DNA of 39,383 bases from a virus. The stretch spans positions 1 through 39,383 of the IMG/VR virus record IMGVR_UViG_3300027881_000823; one strand, 5' to 3'. Below, in pieces: positions 25,219 through 31,313 of this stretch. Within the stretch, counting starts at the first letter, position 1; every line of letters starts with the position of its first letter. The translations under genes were made by a program, and so were the position numbers. The notes under the pieces were generated by a model that ran no database searches, had not been told where the DNA came from, and saw nothing but the letters and a program-made list of their open reading frames with translations.

Positions 25219-25644
25219 TTAATGTTTTTCCGTACATTTACAAACTTTATCATGATTTTTAACCCAAAAATGGTGTACATCACAGCTTAATTCTTCTTTA
25301 CCCATTTTCTTACAACTACACCATTCTCCATGTTCACTATATAATTTCCAATACTCACCTTTATGATTTCTATACCTTGCATTAAATAAAATATCATCTC
25401 CGTTATGTGATAAAAAATGAGTAGCCCCTTTATCACGATAAGGTATTGGTAATTCAACATTTGAATAACTTTTTTCAATTTTAACTTCACCTAAACTTTT
25501 TCTTATACCAAAACACACATCTGCACAAGCATAAAAATCATTGATAACTTTCTTTTCATCTTTAGTTTTACAATAAAAATCTGCTATTCCATATTCATAG
25601 TCAATTATGTATTTATAAAATGTGGTTTTATTTATCTTTTTCAT
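25219..25644 (-). CDS. hypothetical Cys/His-rich protein
   Basis: 141 residues, with Cys/His clustered at the C-terminus (GEWCSCKKMG, LSCDVHHFWV, KVCKCTEKH), suggesting one or two zinc sites. No known family. Overlaps the previous (upstream) membrane gene by 17 bases. Confidence 0.65.
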   Translation of the reverse strand: MKKINKTTFYKYIIDYEYGIADFYCKTKDEKKVINDFYACADVCFGIRKSLGEVKIEKSYSNVELPIPYRDKGATHFLSHNGDDILFNARYRNHKGEYWKLYSEHGEWCSCKKMGKEELSCDVHHFWVKNHDKVCKCTEKH

Positions 25645-25792
25645 AAAAATATATCACCATCATAATCCCTGCATAGAAAATGGTAACTGCTATTAAATCC
25701 AGAATACCAAACACATTTGTTTGCTTAGAAATACCAAATATAAATATAAGGGTTACGAGAGAGAATAATGTTAGTTTTATGTTATTATTCAT
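25628..25792 (-). CDS. small two-helix membrane protein
   Basis: 54 residues, MNNNIKLTLFSLVTLIFIFG then FGILDLIAVTIFYAGIMMVI: two transmembrane helices. It overlaps both neighbours by a few bases, as expected of a compact operon. No function assigned. Confidence 0.6.
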   Translation of the reverse strand: MNNNIKLTLFSLVTLIFIFGISKQTNVFGILDLIAVTIFYAGIMMVIYFYEKDK

Positions 25793-25977
25793 TTTATCTC
25801 TCCATAAAAACTTGGAAATGTTTCTTTTTCTAATTGATTAATGCGAAAATCTAAACCTTGAAATGATTGTTGTATTTTATCTGTTCTCCAAACTATGAAT
25901 GCTAAAGCAATGATTTCAATAAACAGAAAACAAACTATAGCATATATTGTAAATATTATTTTAATTTCGTCTTTCAT
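25789..25977 (-). CDS. small membrane protein with coil
   Basis: 62 residues; one transmembrane helix (IIFTIYAIVCFLFIEIIALA) and a short coiled coil (KIQQSFQGLDFRINQLEKET). ATGA-type overlaps with both neighbours. Confidence 0.62.
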   Translation of the reverse strand: MKDEIKIIFTIYAIVCFLFIEIIALAFIVWRTDKIQQSFQGLDFRINQLEKETFPSFYGEIK

Positions 25978-26222
25978 AATAGTTTTTCTTTTATTTCAAA
26001 TTTTAAATCAGTTAACATTAATCTAATTGCTGGTTTATTAAGTTCTTTTGTTTTCCTTGTCCAATCTATTCTGTCTTCTATAATTTTATTTATTTCTTTC
26101 AACCCCTTCTCTTCTCTCACCAACCTAACCAATAGATTATAAACTCTCTGCTCTGTTTCGCCTTGTGTGGCATGAGGCAGATTTATTATTTTCATTACGG
26201 CTCTATTGATTTTGTCATTCAT
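25974..26222 (-). CDS. hypothetical helical protein
   Basis: 82 residues, charged and helical (QRVYNLLVRLVREEKGLKEI). Probably first gene of the 26222-24948 transcript: it follows a 57-base gap with the repeated AGGTTAGT motif. No family recognised. Confidence 0.62.
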   Translation of the reverse strand: MNDKINRAVMKIINLPHATQGETEQRVYNLLVRLVREEKGLKEINKIIEDRIDWTRKTKELNKPAIRLMLTDLKFEIKEKLL

Positions 26223-26234
26223 ACTCTTTATGAG

Positions 26235-26256
26235 AGGTTAGTCTTTTATTGTATAT
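26235..26256 (-). promoter_or_regulatory. repeated intergenic motif, copy 1
   Basis: On the - strand the gap reads ATATACAATAAAAGACTAAC then CT. A near copy lies at 28113-28138 before the recombinase gene. TACAAT could be a -10 box but no TTGACA-like -35 is present, so a phage-specific or activator-dependent promoter, or another shared signal, is possible. Confidence 0.4.
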
Positions 26257-26279
26257 TAAAAGAACCTTTACGACATTAA

Positions 26280-26711
26280 TTATCTATATTTATCTATATC
26301 CAGTTTACTAATTATTAAATCAGATATTTCTGGATTAGCTCTTAAAACTTGATAAAAATCTTCATAAAACTGGGGGTGGTCTACAACATTATATCCCTCG
26401 CCCTGAATCCATACAAAATCTCTATTCTTTTTTGAGGTTTTGTTTTTGTCTTTTCCTCTGATGAGTTTATCTCCCTGAGCAACTTGAACAGAACCATTAC
26501 ACTTTGCTTTGTAAATCTTGTCGTGAAATCCATCATGTTGGTCTTTGTACTCTGTAGAATAGACGTCTATGGGCATCATTATTGTGGTTTGAAAACCAGC
26601 CTTGATATCTTCTTCAAGTTCTGTTCTACCACTAATTTTGATTGAAATACTATTTATATCTGGCATATCTTTAAAGGAGGCAGAAGCCCATGGGAACGGG
26701 CACATCCCCAT
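26280..26711 (-). CDS. hypothetical protein with SD-masking hairpin
   Basis: 143 residues. The start is the ATG at 26711 because AAGGAGG stands six bases upstream; an inner ATG at 26666 lacks an SD. N-terminus MGMCPFPWASASFKDMPDIN, then beta-rich sequence (SISIKISGRTELEEDIKAGF; MMPIDVYSTEYKD) and a helical C-terminus (ANPEISDLIISKLDIDKYR). No family recognised. The coding sequence itself contains an anti-SD that pairs with the ribosome site. Confidence 0.68.
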   Translation of the reverse strand: MGMCPFPWASASFKDMPDINSISIKISGRTELEEDIKAGFQTTIMMPIDVYSTEYKDQHDGFHDKIYKAKCNGSVQVAQGDKLIRGKDKNKTSKKNRDFVWIQGEGYNVVDHPQFYEDFYQVLRANPEISDLIISKLDIDKYR

Positions 26712-26724
26712 TAACTGCCTCCTT
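26674..26724 (-). promoter_or_regulatory. hairpin sequestering SD and start codon
   Basis: On the mRNA, AAGGAGGCAG (26724-26715) pairs perfectly over ten bases with CTGCCTCCTT (26683-26674) inside the coding region. The loop can form ATGGG/CCCAT, covering the start codon. Translation should need melting by a protein, ligand or upstream ribosome. Confidence 0.65.
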
Positions 26725-26732
26725 ATAAATTT

Positions 26733-26942
26733 TTATTTTGCATATTTTTTCAAGCCATTTTGTGTTTTTTTTAATTCCTTTACCCCAGATTTACCTTTAG
26801 TAGTAACTGGAGGAATTACATAATCTTCTGGATTAACTAATTTATTTAATTCCCTACAATAATGTTTTTGTAATGCCACAAATTCAGAATGTTCTTTAAT
26901 TATTCGTTCTGTTATTTTTTGTTTATATTCTTTTTTATTCAT
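26733..26942 (-). CDS. hypothetical small basic protein
   Basis: 69 residues, helical N-terminus (KQKITERIIKEHSEFVALQK) then PEDYVIPPVTTKGKSG and Lys-rich end. Overlaps the HNH gene by ATGA. Unknown function. Confidence 0.6.
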   Translation of the reverse strand: MNKKEYKQKITERIIKEHSEFVALQKHYCRELNKLVNPEDYVIPPVTTKGKSGVKELKKTQNGLKKYAK

Positions 26943-27301
26943 ATATTTTTTAGCTTGTCTCTCTCTTGCTCAAGCCATTTTAAACTTCTAAAAGATGTTC
27001 CATGTGTATGCTCTGCTTCATCAATATATTTACACCATGCTTTTCCTTTGGTGGTTCTAATCATTTCTATTAATCTTGCTATCGTTGGTGGTGGTGCGTT
27101 ATGTATCATATAATGATGAGATGAACATAAACAAATTGCATTTTTTGGTTCAAATTTTAGTAATCCGTTTCTGCTTTTCATTATGTAGTGATGAAATAAT
27201 CCTTTGTTTCCGCAAAGCAAACACTTATTACCATACAACTCAAAACATTTTTCTTTAAAGAGTTTTTCTAATTCAATGGTTAGTTTGCGTTTTTTTGTCA
27301 T
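26939..27301 (-). CDS. HNH-type zinc nuclease domain protein
   Basis: 120 residues from the ATG at 27301 (MTKKRKLTIELEKLFKEK). CLLCGNKGLFHHYIMKSRNG followed by NAICLCSSHHYMIHN is an HNH/zinc layout like recombination-associated nucleases (NinG-like or HNH). It stands next to the ERF annealing protein, so a role in recombination or replication-intermediate processing fits better than homing. An upstream in-frame ATG (27376) with a weak SD could add 25 residues. Confidence 0.65.
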   Translation of the reverse strand: MTKKRKLTIELEKLFKEKCFELYGNKCLLCGNKGLFHHYIMKSRNGLLKFEPKNAICLCSSHHYMIHNAPPPTIARLIEMIRTTKGKAWCKYIDEAEHTHGTSFRSLKWLEQERDKLKNI

Positions 27302-27420
27302 TTTTATCAGGGAGGGCAGGAAAGTTTGACAAAAAGCCGAGCGGAGACCAAGCCAGAAGCCAAACCTCCTACACATTCAACCCCTATATAAACCCTGCTA
27401 TCGTGCACCATAACAGGAGA
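27302..27420 (-). other. GC-richer spacer with possible 34-residue frame
   Basis: This gap is visibly richer in G and C than its surroundings. On the - strand an ATG at 27411 opens a 34-codon frame to 27307 (MVHDSRVYIGVECVGGLASG...), and another frame extends the HNH gene. Neither has a convincing SD. Base composition suggests separate origin. Confidence 0.3.
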
Positions 27421-28098
27421 TTATTTAGAAAGCCAGCATTTTTTATTGCAGAAAAGTTTATTAGTTTTTGGGTTTTTTACAATTTTTCCATCACTACAAT
27501 CTGAACAAGGTTGTCCTTCAATCCTCTCATTTTTCTTTGGTTTTACATATCTTGGTTCTTCAAAAGGTGGCGTATTGCTTTGTGTTCTTTGTGCTGGTGG
27601 TATTGGATTTACATATCTTGGTTCTTCAAAAGGTGGCGTATTGCTTTGTGTTCTTTGTGCTGGTGGTATTGGATTATTATCCTTTTTCACTCTTTTTTTA
27701 CTTGCTAAATTTCCATCATCATCTTCTTCTTCAATTCCAAACATAGTAGTTAAACTATATCTTCTCATATAGGTTAATCCTGCTCCAACCTTCTGTGGGT
27801 CTGATGGGTCTTTTGATATAATTTCTATTTCACCTTTTATTTCTTTTCCATCTTTATGTATTAATTCCGTTGCCAAAACATTTTTCATTTGTTCTGTCAT
27901 CATAACTTTTGGTCGTTGAATAAAAATAAAGTTATTATCCAAACAAACCCTTTTAACTTCATTCAATATGTCCTTTAATGGAACATAACCACTTTTAAAG
28001 AATGGATTTTCTGCTGATTTAGATAGCTTATTAATAGTTAACATCAAATTGCTGTAGTCAGCAAAAAAAGTATTTTTATTGTTTTTTTCATCATTCAT
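27421..28098 (-). CDS. erf: ERF-family single-strand annealing recombinase
   Basis: 225 residues. N-terminal ERF domain: ADYSNLMLTINKLSKSAENP, FKSGYVPLKDILNEVKRVCL and the diagnostic KVGAGLTYMRRYSLTTMFGI followed by EEEDDDGN. A 22-residue Pro/Gln-rich linker is duplicated exactly (NPIPPAQRTQSNTPPFEEPR...). The C-terminus has CSDCSDGKIV ... FCNKKCW, a zinc ribbon. ERF proteins anneal complementary single strands and drive phage recombination, genome circularisation and gene exchange. Without any phage polymerase here, it may be the central DNA-metabolism enzyme. Confidence 0.88.
   Translation of the reverse strand: MNDEKNNKNTFFADYSNLMLTINKLSKSAENPFFKSGYVPLKDILNEVKRVCLDNNFIFIQRPKVMMTEQMKNVLATELIHKDGKEIKGEIEIISKDPSDPQKVGAGLTYMRRYSLTTMFGIEEEDDDGNLASKKRVKKDNNPIPPAQRTQSNTPPFEEPRYVNPIPPAQRTQSNTPPFEEPRYVKPKKNERIEGQPCSDCSDGKIVKNPKTNKLFCNKKCWLSK
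27542..27673 (-). repeat. exact 66-bp tandem duplication in the ERF linker
   Basis: 27542-27607 and 27608-27673 are identical and in frame, doubling a 22-residue Pro-rich linker segment between the annealing domain and the zinc ribbon. The perfect identity implies a recent event. Confidence 0.9.
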
Positions 28099-28112
28099 AT
28101 TTTTTATATATT

Positions 28113-28138
28113 AGGTTAGTTTTCTTATTGTATATATT
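28113..28138 (-). promoter_or_regulatory. repeated intergenic motif, copy 2
   Basis: Near copy of 26235-26256: TATACAATAAGAAAACTAAC then CT on the - strand, 15-25 bases before the ERF start. Likely a shared promoter or mRNA signal. Confidence 0.4.
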
Positions 28139-28146
28139 ATGCGACG

Positions 28147-28302
28147 TTATTTAATTTCTTCTATTTCAAATAAAGTAATTTCTTCTCCCATTCCGTAACA
28201 AACTTGACTTTTAGCTTCTTCAACTGCTTCTTCTTTATTCTTAGCTTCTACTTCATGGGTTTCCATAAAAAAAACATCTAATGTAACTGAATATTTTTTC
28301 AT
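28147..28302 (-). CDS. small acidic protein
   Basis: 51 residues, MKKYSVTLDVFFMETHEVEA then KNKEEAVEEAKSQVC and GMGEEITLFEIEEIK. The beta-alpha-beta pattern with VEAKNKEEAVEEA recalls small phage proteins of unknown role. Its start overlaps the TGA of a six-codon leader frame. Confidence 0.65.
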   Translation of the reverse strand: MKKYSVTLDVFFMETHEVEAKNKEEAVEEAKSQVCYGMGEEITLFEIEEIK

Positions 28303-28339
28303 ATATTTTTAGCGTCGTACATATATTTTTAGCGTCGTA
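28300..28339 (-). repeat. tandem 20-bp repeat at a start codon
   Basis: TACGACGCTAAAAATATATG (on the - strand) occurs twice in direct succession. The second copy ends in the ATG of the 28302 gene, and the first copy ends in an ATG that opens MYDAKNI then TGA overlapping the gene start (ATGA). Confidence 0.8.
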
Positions 28340-28363
28340 TAAGATGTTAGACGACCATATTTT

Positions 28364-28552
28364 TTATATATTAGTTTGACAATTATAACACTTAATTCTT
28401 AAAAAATCATAGTCAAAAAACTTCATTACAGCAGGACTAACTTCTGACCCACATTCTATACATTTATATCCACAAGAGTTTGCGTAGTTCCACCCATACT
28501 TTGCTGTTCCTTTTAAAAAAAGGTTCTGGTTATATTTTTGGTGTTCATTCAT
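28364..28552 (-). CDS. small zinc-ribbon protein
   Basis: 62 residues; CGYKCIECGSEVS ... IKCYNCQTNI supplies two CxxC pairs for a zinc ribbon. Helical basic N-terminus. ATGA overlap with the upstream gene. Possibly nucleic-acid-binding. Confidence 0.65.
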   Translation of the reverse strand: MNEHQKYNQNLFLKGTAKYGWNYANSCGYKCIECGSEVSPAVMKFFDYDFLRIKCYNCQTNI

Positions 28553-28770
28553 AATTTTGTAATAGCATTAAAAACCATTCTGTATCCTTTTTGAGAAGTT
28601 TGGATATGGTCTGATAATTGTTTTCCAATCATTCTCCACTTTTGGTCAAAGTGTTCGTCACAGGTTTTACAGCCACTATCTCTTGACAACTTGCAATCGT
28701 GGAATTCCCACATTTCATCAGCATAGTTATCGCTGTCTTGTTTTGAATTGTTGAGTTGTTCTTCATTCAT
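28549..28770 (-). CDS. hypothetical protein
   Basis: 73 residues, N-terminal acidic (SKQDSDNYADEMWEFHDCKL), with Cys at SGCKTCDEHFDQK (CxxC), then a helical end. Possible metal site. No family. Confidence 0.6.
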   Translation of the reverse strand: MNEEQLNNSKQDSDNYADEMWEFHDCKLSRDSGCKTCDEHFDQKWRMIGKQLSDHIQTSQKGYRMVFNAITKL

Positions 28771-28775
28771 ATATT

Positions 28776-28994
28776 TTAGCTAATTATTTTAACCTTTTTA
28801 GGCATTTGTTTTGTTGTGATTATAATAGGGTCATCAGATTGATTTGTGTCTATGTATATATTTATTTGTCTATCTCTTAACATTTCCCATAGGATTTTAT
28901 CACCATTAACAGGAGTTGGTCCAGAATCTTTAAATTTATCATTTAATAGTTTAAATGTTTTCCATTCTATATTCGGTGAAATCCAATATCTCAT
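28776..28994 (-). CDS. hypothetical protein
   Basis: 72 residues, starting MRYWISPNIEWKTFKLLNDK and containing a beta-rich end (QINIYIDTNQSDDPIIITTK). Not recognised. Its ATG abuts the 22-bp repeat shared with neighbouring starts. Confidence 0.6.
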   Translation of the reverse strand: MRYWISPNIEWKTFKLLNDKFKDSGPTPVNGDKILWEMLRDRQINIYIDTNQSDDPIIITTKQMPKKVKIIS

Positions 28995-29016
28995 ATATTT
29001 ATTTTAATAGTTTAAT
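28995..29016 (-). repeat. 22-bp direct repeat, copy 1
   Basis: ATATTTATTTTAATAGTT followed by TAAT (+ strand). Identical to 29270-29291; the first 18 bases recur at 29369-29386. It forms the 5' leader of the 28994 gene and overlaps the stop of the 29269 gene. Confidence 0.8.
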
Positions 29017-29269
29017 CTTTAATATATTCTATTGCATTATTCTTTAAACCCCTAATAAACAATTCTTTTTTGTCTATTTTTTTCTTATAAATCTCTTCTC
29101 TCTGTTTTTTAAGAGCTTTCTTTTTTTGTTCACACACAAAATCATAAAGCTTTTGATAACATTTACTTGTAAGATAAATTCCATTTTCATCTGGATTATC
29201 AAGCATCTCGCTTACAATCTTCCAGCCACCCCATTCTTCTTTTTGATAATTTTCTTTTGTTTGTTTCAT
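29012..29269 (-). CDS. hypothetical charged helical protein
   Basis: 85 residues (MKQTKENYQKEEWGGWKIVS ...; Lys/Glu-rich C-terminus). The whole gene is bounded by exact 22-bp direct repeats (28995-29016 and 29270-29291), so it looks like an inserted cassette. Function unknown. Confidence 0.6.
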   Translation of the reverse strand: MKQTKENYQKEEWGGWKIVSEMLDNPDENGIYLTSKCYQKLYDFVCEQKKKALKKQREEIYKKKIDKKELFIRGLKNNAIEYIKD

Positions 29270-29291
29270 ATATTTATTTTAATAGTTTAAT
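29270..29291 (-). repeat. 22-bp direct repeat, copy 2
   Basis: Identical to 28995-29016 and placed the same way, touching the ATG of the 29269 gene. May also act as an AT-rich translation start enhancer. Confidence 0.8.
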
Positions 29292-29302
29292 TCTCTTTTT
29301 AA

Positions 29303-29355
29303 GGGAGCTAATTAGATGGTGTATCTTGCTCTGCAGACCATTTCATTAGCTACCC
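29303..29355 (-). ncRNA. long imperfect hairpin, possible structured leader
   Basis: In the - strand RNA, GGG-U-AGCUAAU pairs with AUUAGCU-CCC, and inside it AUGGU pairs with ACCAU, closing a 16-base loop (CUGCAGAGCAAGAUAC). It lies between the pentapeptide gene and the 29269 gene, flanked by two copies of the AT-rich repeat. A 12-codon frame inside is probably meaningless. Confidence 0.5.
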
Positions 29356-29368
29356 AAATCAAAGAATT

Positions 29369-29386
29369 ATATTTATTTTAATAGTT
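29369..29386 (-). repeat. direct repeat, copy 3 (18 bases)
   Basis: ATATTTATTTTAATAGTT, third copy. Here no gene start follows directly; the hairpin at 29303-29355 does. Suggests a gene was lost or replaced here. Confidence 0.7.
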
Positions 29387-29389
29387 AGC

Positions 29390-29411
29390 TCCTCAATATG
29401 AGGGGGTTAGT
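29390..29411 (-). repeat. 22-bp repeat flanking pentapeptide gene, 3' copy
   Basis: TCCTCAATATGAGG followed by GGGTTAGT. One mismatch to 29927-29948. Contains the small palindrome CCTCA-N3-TGAGG. Overlaps the stop codon of the pentapeptide gene. Confidence 0.8.
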
Positions 29412-29916
29412 TTTTAATCACAAATCCTAACGCTTTTAGAAAATTTGGTAATTGTTTTTTAGTTAATTCTTTTGGATTGTTTGTTTTTCCAATAAATTTA
29501 GCACCACACAAGTCAGCATCACGCAAGTCAGCACCATACAAGTTAGCACCACACAAGTCAGCATCACGCAAGTCAGCACCATACAAGTTAGCACCACACA
29601 AGTCAGCATCACGCAAGTCAGCACCATACAAGTTAGCACCACGCAAGTCAGCACCATACAAGTTAGCATCACACAAGTTAGCATCACGCAAGTTAGCACC
29701 ACACAAGTTAGCATCACGCAAGTTAGCATCACTATTTACTAATTCTTCTAATACTTCTTTATAAGTAATTTTTTCGCTTTCAAACATAATATCACCAGTA
29801 AATCTGTTTTTAATAGTAATACCAACTTTTTTAGTTTCTTTTACATTCTCAATTTCTTGAATGTAATCTTTTGTTTGGTCTAAATTATCTAAGACCTGTT
29901 TTTTTGTAATTTTCAT
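29407..29916 (-). CDS. pentapeptide-repeat protein
   Basis: 169 residues with a true SD (AAGGAG). An N-terminal part of about 70 residues (MKITKKQVLDNLDQTKDYIQ; FTGDIMFESEKITYKEVLEE) is followed by about 14 pentapeptides of the A(D/N)LxG/D type (ANLRDANLCGANLRDANLCD), then LTKKQLPNFLKALGFVIKN. Such repeats fold as a right-handed beta-helix; some (Qnr, MfpA) mimic DNA and bind gyrase, but most have no known partner. The DNA of the repeats contains near-identical 45-bp units, so length changes by slippage are likely. Confidence 0.85.
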   Translation of the reverse strand: MKITKKQVLDNLDQTKDYIQEIENVKETKKVGITIKNRFTGDIMFESEKITYKEVLEELVNSDANLRDANLCGANLRDANLCDANLYGADLRGANLYGADLRDADLCGANLYGADLRDADLCGANLYGADLRDADLCGAKFIGKTNNPKELTKKQLPNFLKALGFVIKN

Positions 29917-29926
29917 AATTTCTCCT

Positions 29927-29948
29927 TCCTCAAGATGAGGGGGTTAGT
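29927..29948 (-). repeat. 22-bp repeat flanking pentapeptide gene, 5' copy
   Basis: TCCTCAAGATGAGG followed by GGGTTAGT. Lies immediately upstream of the SD of the pentapeptide gene; partner of 29390-29411. Could be a cassette boundary or an operator for the RHH protein encoded just upstream. Confidence 0.75.
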
Positions 29949-29967
29949 ATAGTATCTATCATATTAT

Positions 29968-30123
29968 TTAATTTTTAGTTCTTTTTTCTTTTAATTCTTT
30001 CTCCAAAAGTTCACTAACCAGCTTAGAAAAACTGGAATAATTACCATACTTTTTACAAGCATAGATAAGAACTTTTTTATAAAGGTCTTTATCAAGATAA
30101 AGAGATGTTCGTGATTTTTTCAT
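29968..30123 (-). CDS. ribbon-helix-helix regulator
   Basis: 51 residues: SRTSLYLDKDLYKKVLIYAC is a beta strand plus helix A, and YGNYSSFSKLVSELLEKEL is helix B, the classical RHH (Arc/CopG) fold that binds DNA as a dimer through the N-terminal strand. Stands upstream of the pentapeptide gene in the same direction, so it probably controls this operon, perhaps via the palindromic 22-bp repeats. Confidence 0.75.
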   Translation of the reverse strand: MKKSRTSLYLDKDLYKKVLIYACKKYGNYSSFSKLVSELLEKELKEKRTKN

Positions 30124-30174
30124 ATTTTTTTATTTAATTCTTTAGCAACTCACCGCCTTGGTTAATTTTTAGTT

Positions 30175-30234
30175 GCCCTGATTGCTCAGGGCGTAGAACA
30201 CACAAGCAGAAGTGTTTATGTGTTCACCTCTGCT
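30175..30234 (-). promoter_or_regulatory. alternative hairpins in leader of RHH gene
   Basis: GCCCTGA-TTGC-TCAGGGC (30175-30192) is a stable hairpin. Next to it, GAACACA (30196-30202) can pair with TGTGTTC (30219-30225), or AGCAGAAGTG (30205-30214) with CACCTCTGCT (30225-30234, one mismatch); the two choices exclude each other. The 109-base gap 30124-30232 is otherwise empty. A switch for the RHH-pentapeptide operon is possible. Confidence 0.45.
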
Positions 30235-30460
30235 ATTGATTTTTAGCAACAATGGATAAAATTCTGTTCCGTTCATCTTTATCAACCCAGTCAGTTTTAT
30301 CTATAATTGCATTCAGAAAACCGAGTGTAAATTGTAGATTTCTAATAGTTCTATCTTGGCGTTTTGATTTATATGCATCTCCAAAAAAATGTATATCAAT
30401 CATCTTACACATATTTTTATAAGCATGGTCATATTCTCTTTTATTAGTTATATCAGACAT
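30233..30460 (-). CDS. hypothetical helical protein
   Basis: 75 residues from the ATG at 30460 (MSDITNKREYDHAYKNMCKM), helical, with FLNAIIDKTDWVDKDERNRI. Transcribed from the strong promoter at 30523-30551. Being first behind a DnaA-box-flanked promoter, it may be an early control gene; no family is recognised. Confidence 0.62.
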   Translation of the reverse strand: MSDITNKREYDHAYKNMCKMIDIHFFGDAYKSKRQDRTIRNLQFTLGFLNAIIDKTDWVDKDERNRILSIVAKNQ

Positions 30461-30504
30461 ATGGTTATAGTTAAGGCGATGAGTTGTCAAAGAACTATCA
30501 AAAG

Positions 30505-30513
30505 TTATCCACA
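30505..30513 (+). promoter_or_regulatory. DnaA box
   Basis: TTATCCACA, perfect consensus, on the + strand, downstream of the -10 of the 30523-30551 promoter. Confidence 0.65.
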
Positions 30514-30522
30514 CCTACTTTA

Positions 30523-30551
30523 ATTATAGCATACTTATGTTTTTATGTCAA
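30523..30551 (-). promoter_or_regulatory. consensus sigma70 promoter, between inverted DnaA boxes
   Basis: On the - strand TTGACA (30551-30546), 17-base spacer ending AGTATGC, TATAAT (30528-30523). It is flanked by TTATCCACA (30505-30513) and its inverted copy TGTGGATAA (30552-30560). DnaA or a factor with the same specificity could cover this promoter. Confidence 0.85.
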
Positions 30552-30560
30552 TGTGGATAA
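30552..30560 (-). promoter_or_regulatory. DnaA box
   Basis: TTATCCACA on the - strand, directly adjoining the -35 hexamer of the promoter. Confidence 0.65.
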
Positions 30561-30565
30561 CTTTA

Positions 30566-30898
30566 CTATTCAAACATTCGCTGTGTAATGATTTCTTTAA
30601 TTGGCACAGGGTATTCTTCAACTTTTCTAGTTTCTTGGCTTACAGGCGATTCTGGTGCGTCTGGGTTGGGATTATTCTGGGGGTTAGAGATTCCTATCCA
30701 CTCGTAAGCTATTATAGGACTACTGTGTTTATTTGGTTCTTTTTGAATTGATTTTACTTTTTTCTTGCTGTGTCTTAAATAATCTACTGCTGTGTTTTGG
30801 CGAATTGTAAGACAATCATCAACAAACTCCATTACTAAATCATAGGATACATAGCGACCCTGACGAATAAAATCTAAAAGTTGTTGAGTATTGCTCAT
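30566..30898 (-). CDS. hypothetical protein with possible HTH N-terminus
   Basis: 110 residues. The N-terminal 50 residues (QQLLDFIRQGRYVSYDLVME; CLTIRQNTAVDYLRHSKKKV) look like a winged-helix/HTH fold; the C-terminal half is Pro/Asn-rich (NPQNNPNPDAPESPVSQE) and disordered. A phage regulator or replication-initiation helper is possible. Ends just before the DnaA-box promoter. Confidence 0.6.
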   Translation of the reverse strand: MSNTQQLLDFIRQGRYVSYDLVMEFVDDCLTIRQNTAVDYLRHSKKKVKSIQKEPNKHSSPIIAYEWIGISNPQNNPNPDAPESPVSQETRKVEEYPVPIKEIITQRMFE

Positions 30899-30903
30899 AT
30901 AGT

Positions 30904-31062
30904 TTATTTAGATTTACCAATAGCCATTATTACCTTTTTTAAATCTGTTTCTGGAGATAAAAAAGCTGGTATATCTTCAATAGTAAGATTATATTCATTC
31001 ATTAAATCTCGTATTTCTTTCATTTTTTTTATATGTTTTTCTATTTTCTTTAAATCTTTCAT
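30904..31062 (-). CDS. small helical protein
   Basis: 52 residues, MKDLKKIEKHIKKMKEIRDL then MNEYNLTIEDIPAFLSPETD and a short basic end. Helix plus a turn with LTIEDI. No family assigned. Confidence 0.6.
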   Translation of the reverse strand: MKDLKKIEKHIKKMKEIRDLMNEYNLTIEDIPAFLSPETDLKKVIMAIGKSK

Positions 31063-31067
31063 ATAGT

Positions 31068-31313
31068 TTATCTTTTAAATATATTAATCATTTTTAAGAA
31101 GTATTTTATATGGCATTTACCTGTTTCTTTACAATATGCTTTTACTCTTAATACTAGATTTGGTTCATTTTTACATAACTGGAATATGGATGATGTTTTT
31201 TCTTTTGCGCCTTCAAATTCTTTTATAATCTCTAAAGCTGTATCTTGCCATTTATATTTACAAGATTTCTTTGGTAGTGGTCTTCTTTTTAGAATGTCTT
31301 TTATAGATTCCAT
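31068..31313 (-). CDS. hypothetical basic protein
   Basis: 81 residues, MESIKDILKRRPLPKKSCKY ... KYFLKMINIFKR, basic and helical, with three further Cys. Its start overlaps the last base of the methyltransferase stop codon. Unknown. Confidence 0.6.
   Translation of the reverse strand: MESIKDILKRRPLPKKSCKYKWQDTALEIIKEFEGAKEKTSSIFQLCKNEPNLVLRVKAYCKETGKCHIKYFLKMINIFKR

Noticed and set aside
27446-27772. + strand frames opposite the ERF gene
   Set aside because: Shadows of the duplicated linker; composition is unlike real proteins.
29500-29730. CRISPR-like regular repeats
   Set aside because: Regular spacing comes from the pentapeptide code; there are no unique spacers and no cas genes. No CRISPR array is present.
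29463-29764. Open frames on both strands across the pentapeptide repeats
   Set aside because: They are by-products of the 45-bp repeat periodicity; only the frame with SD and A(D/N)L repeats makes sense.
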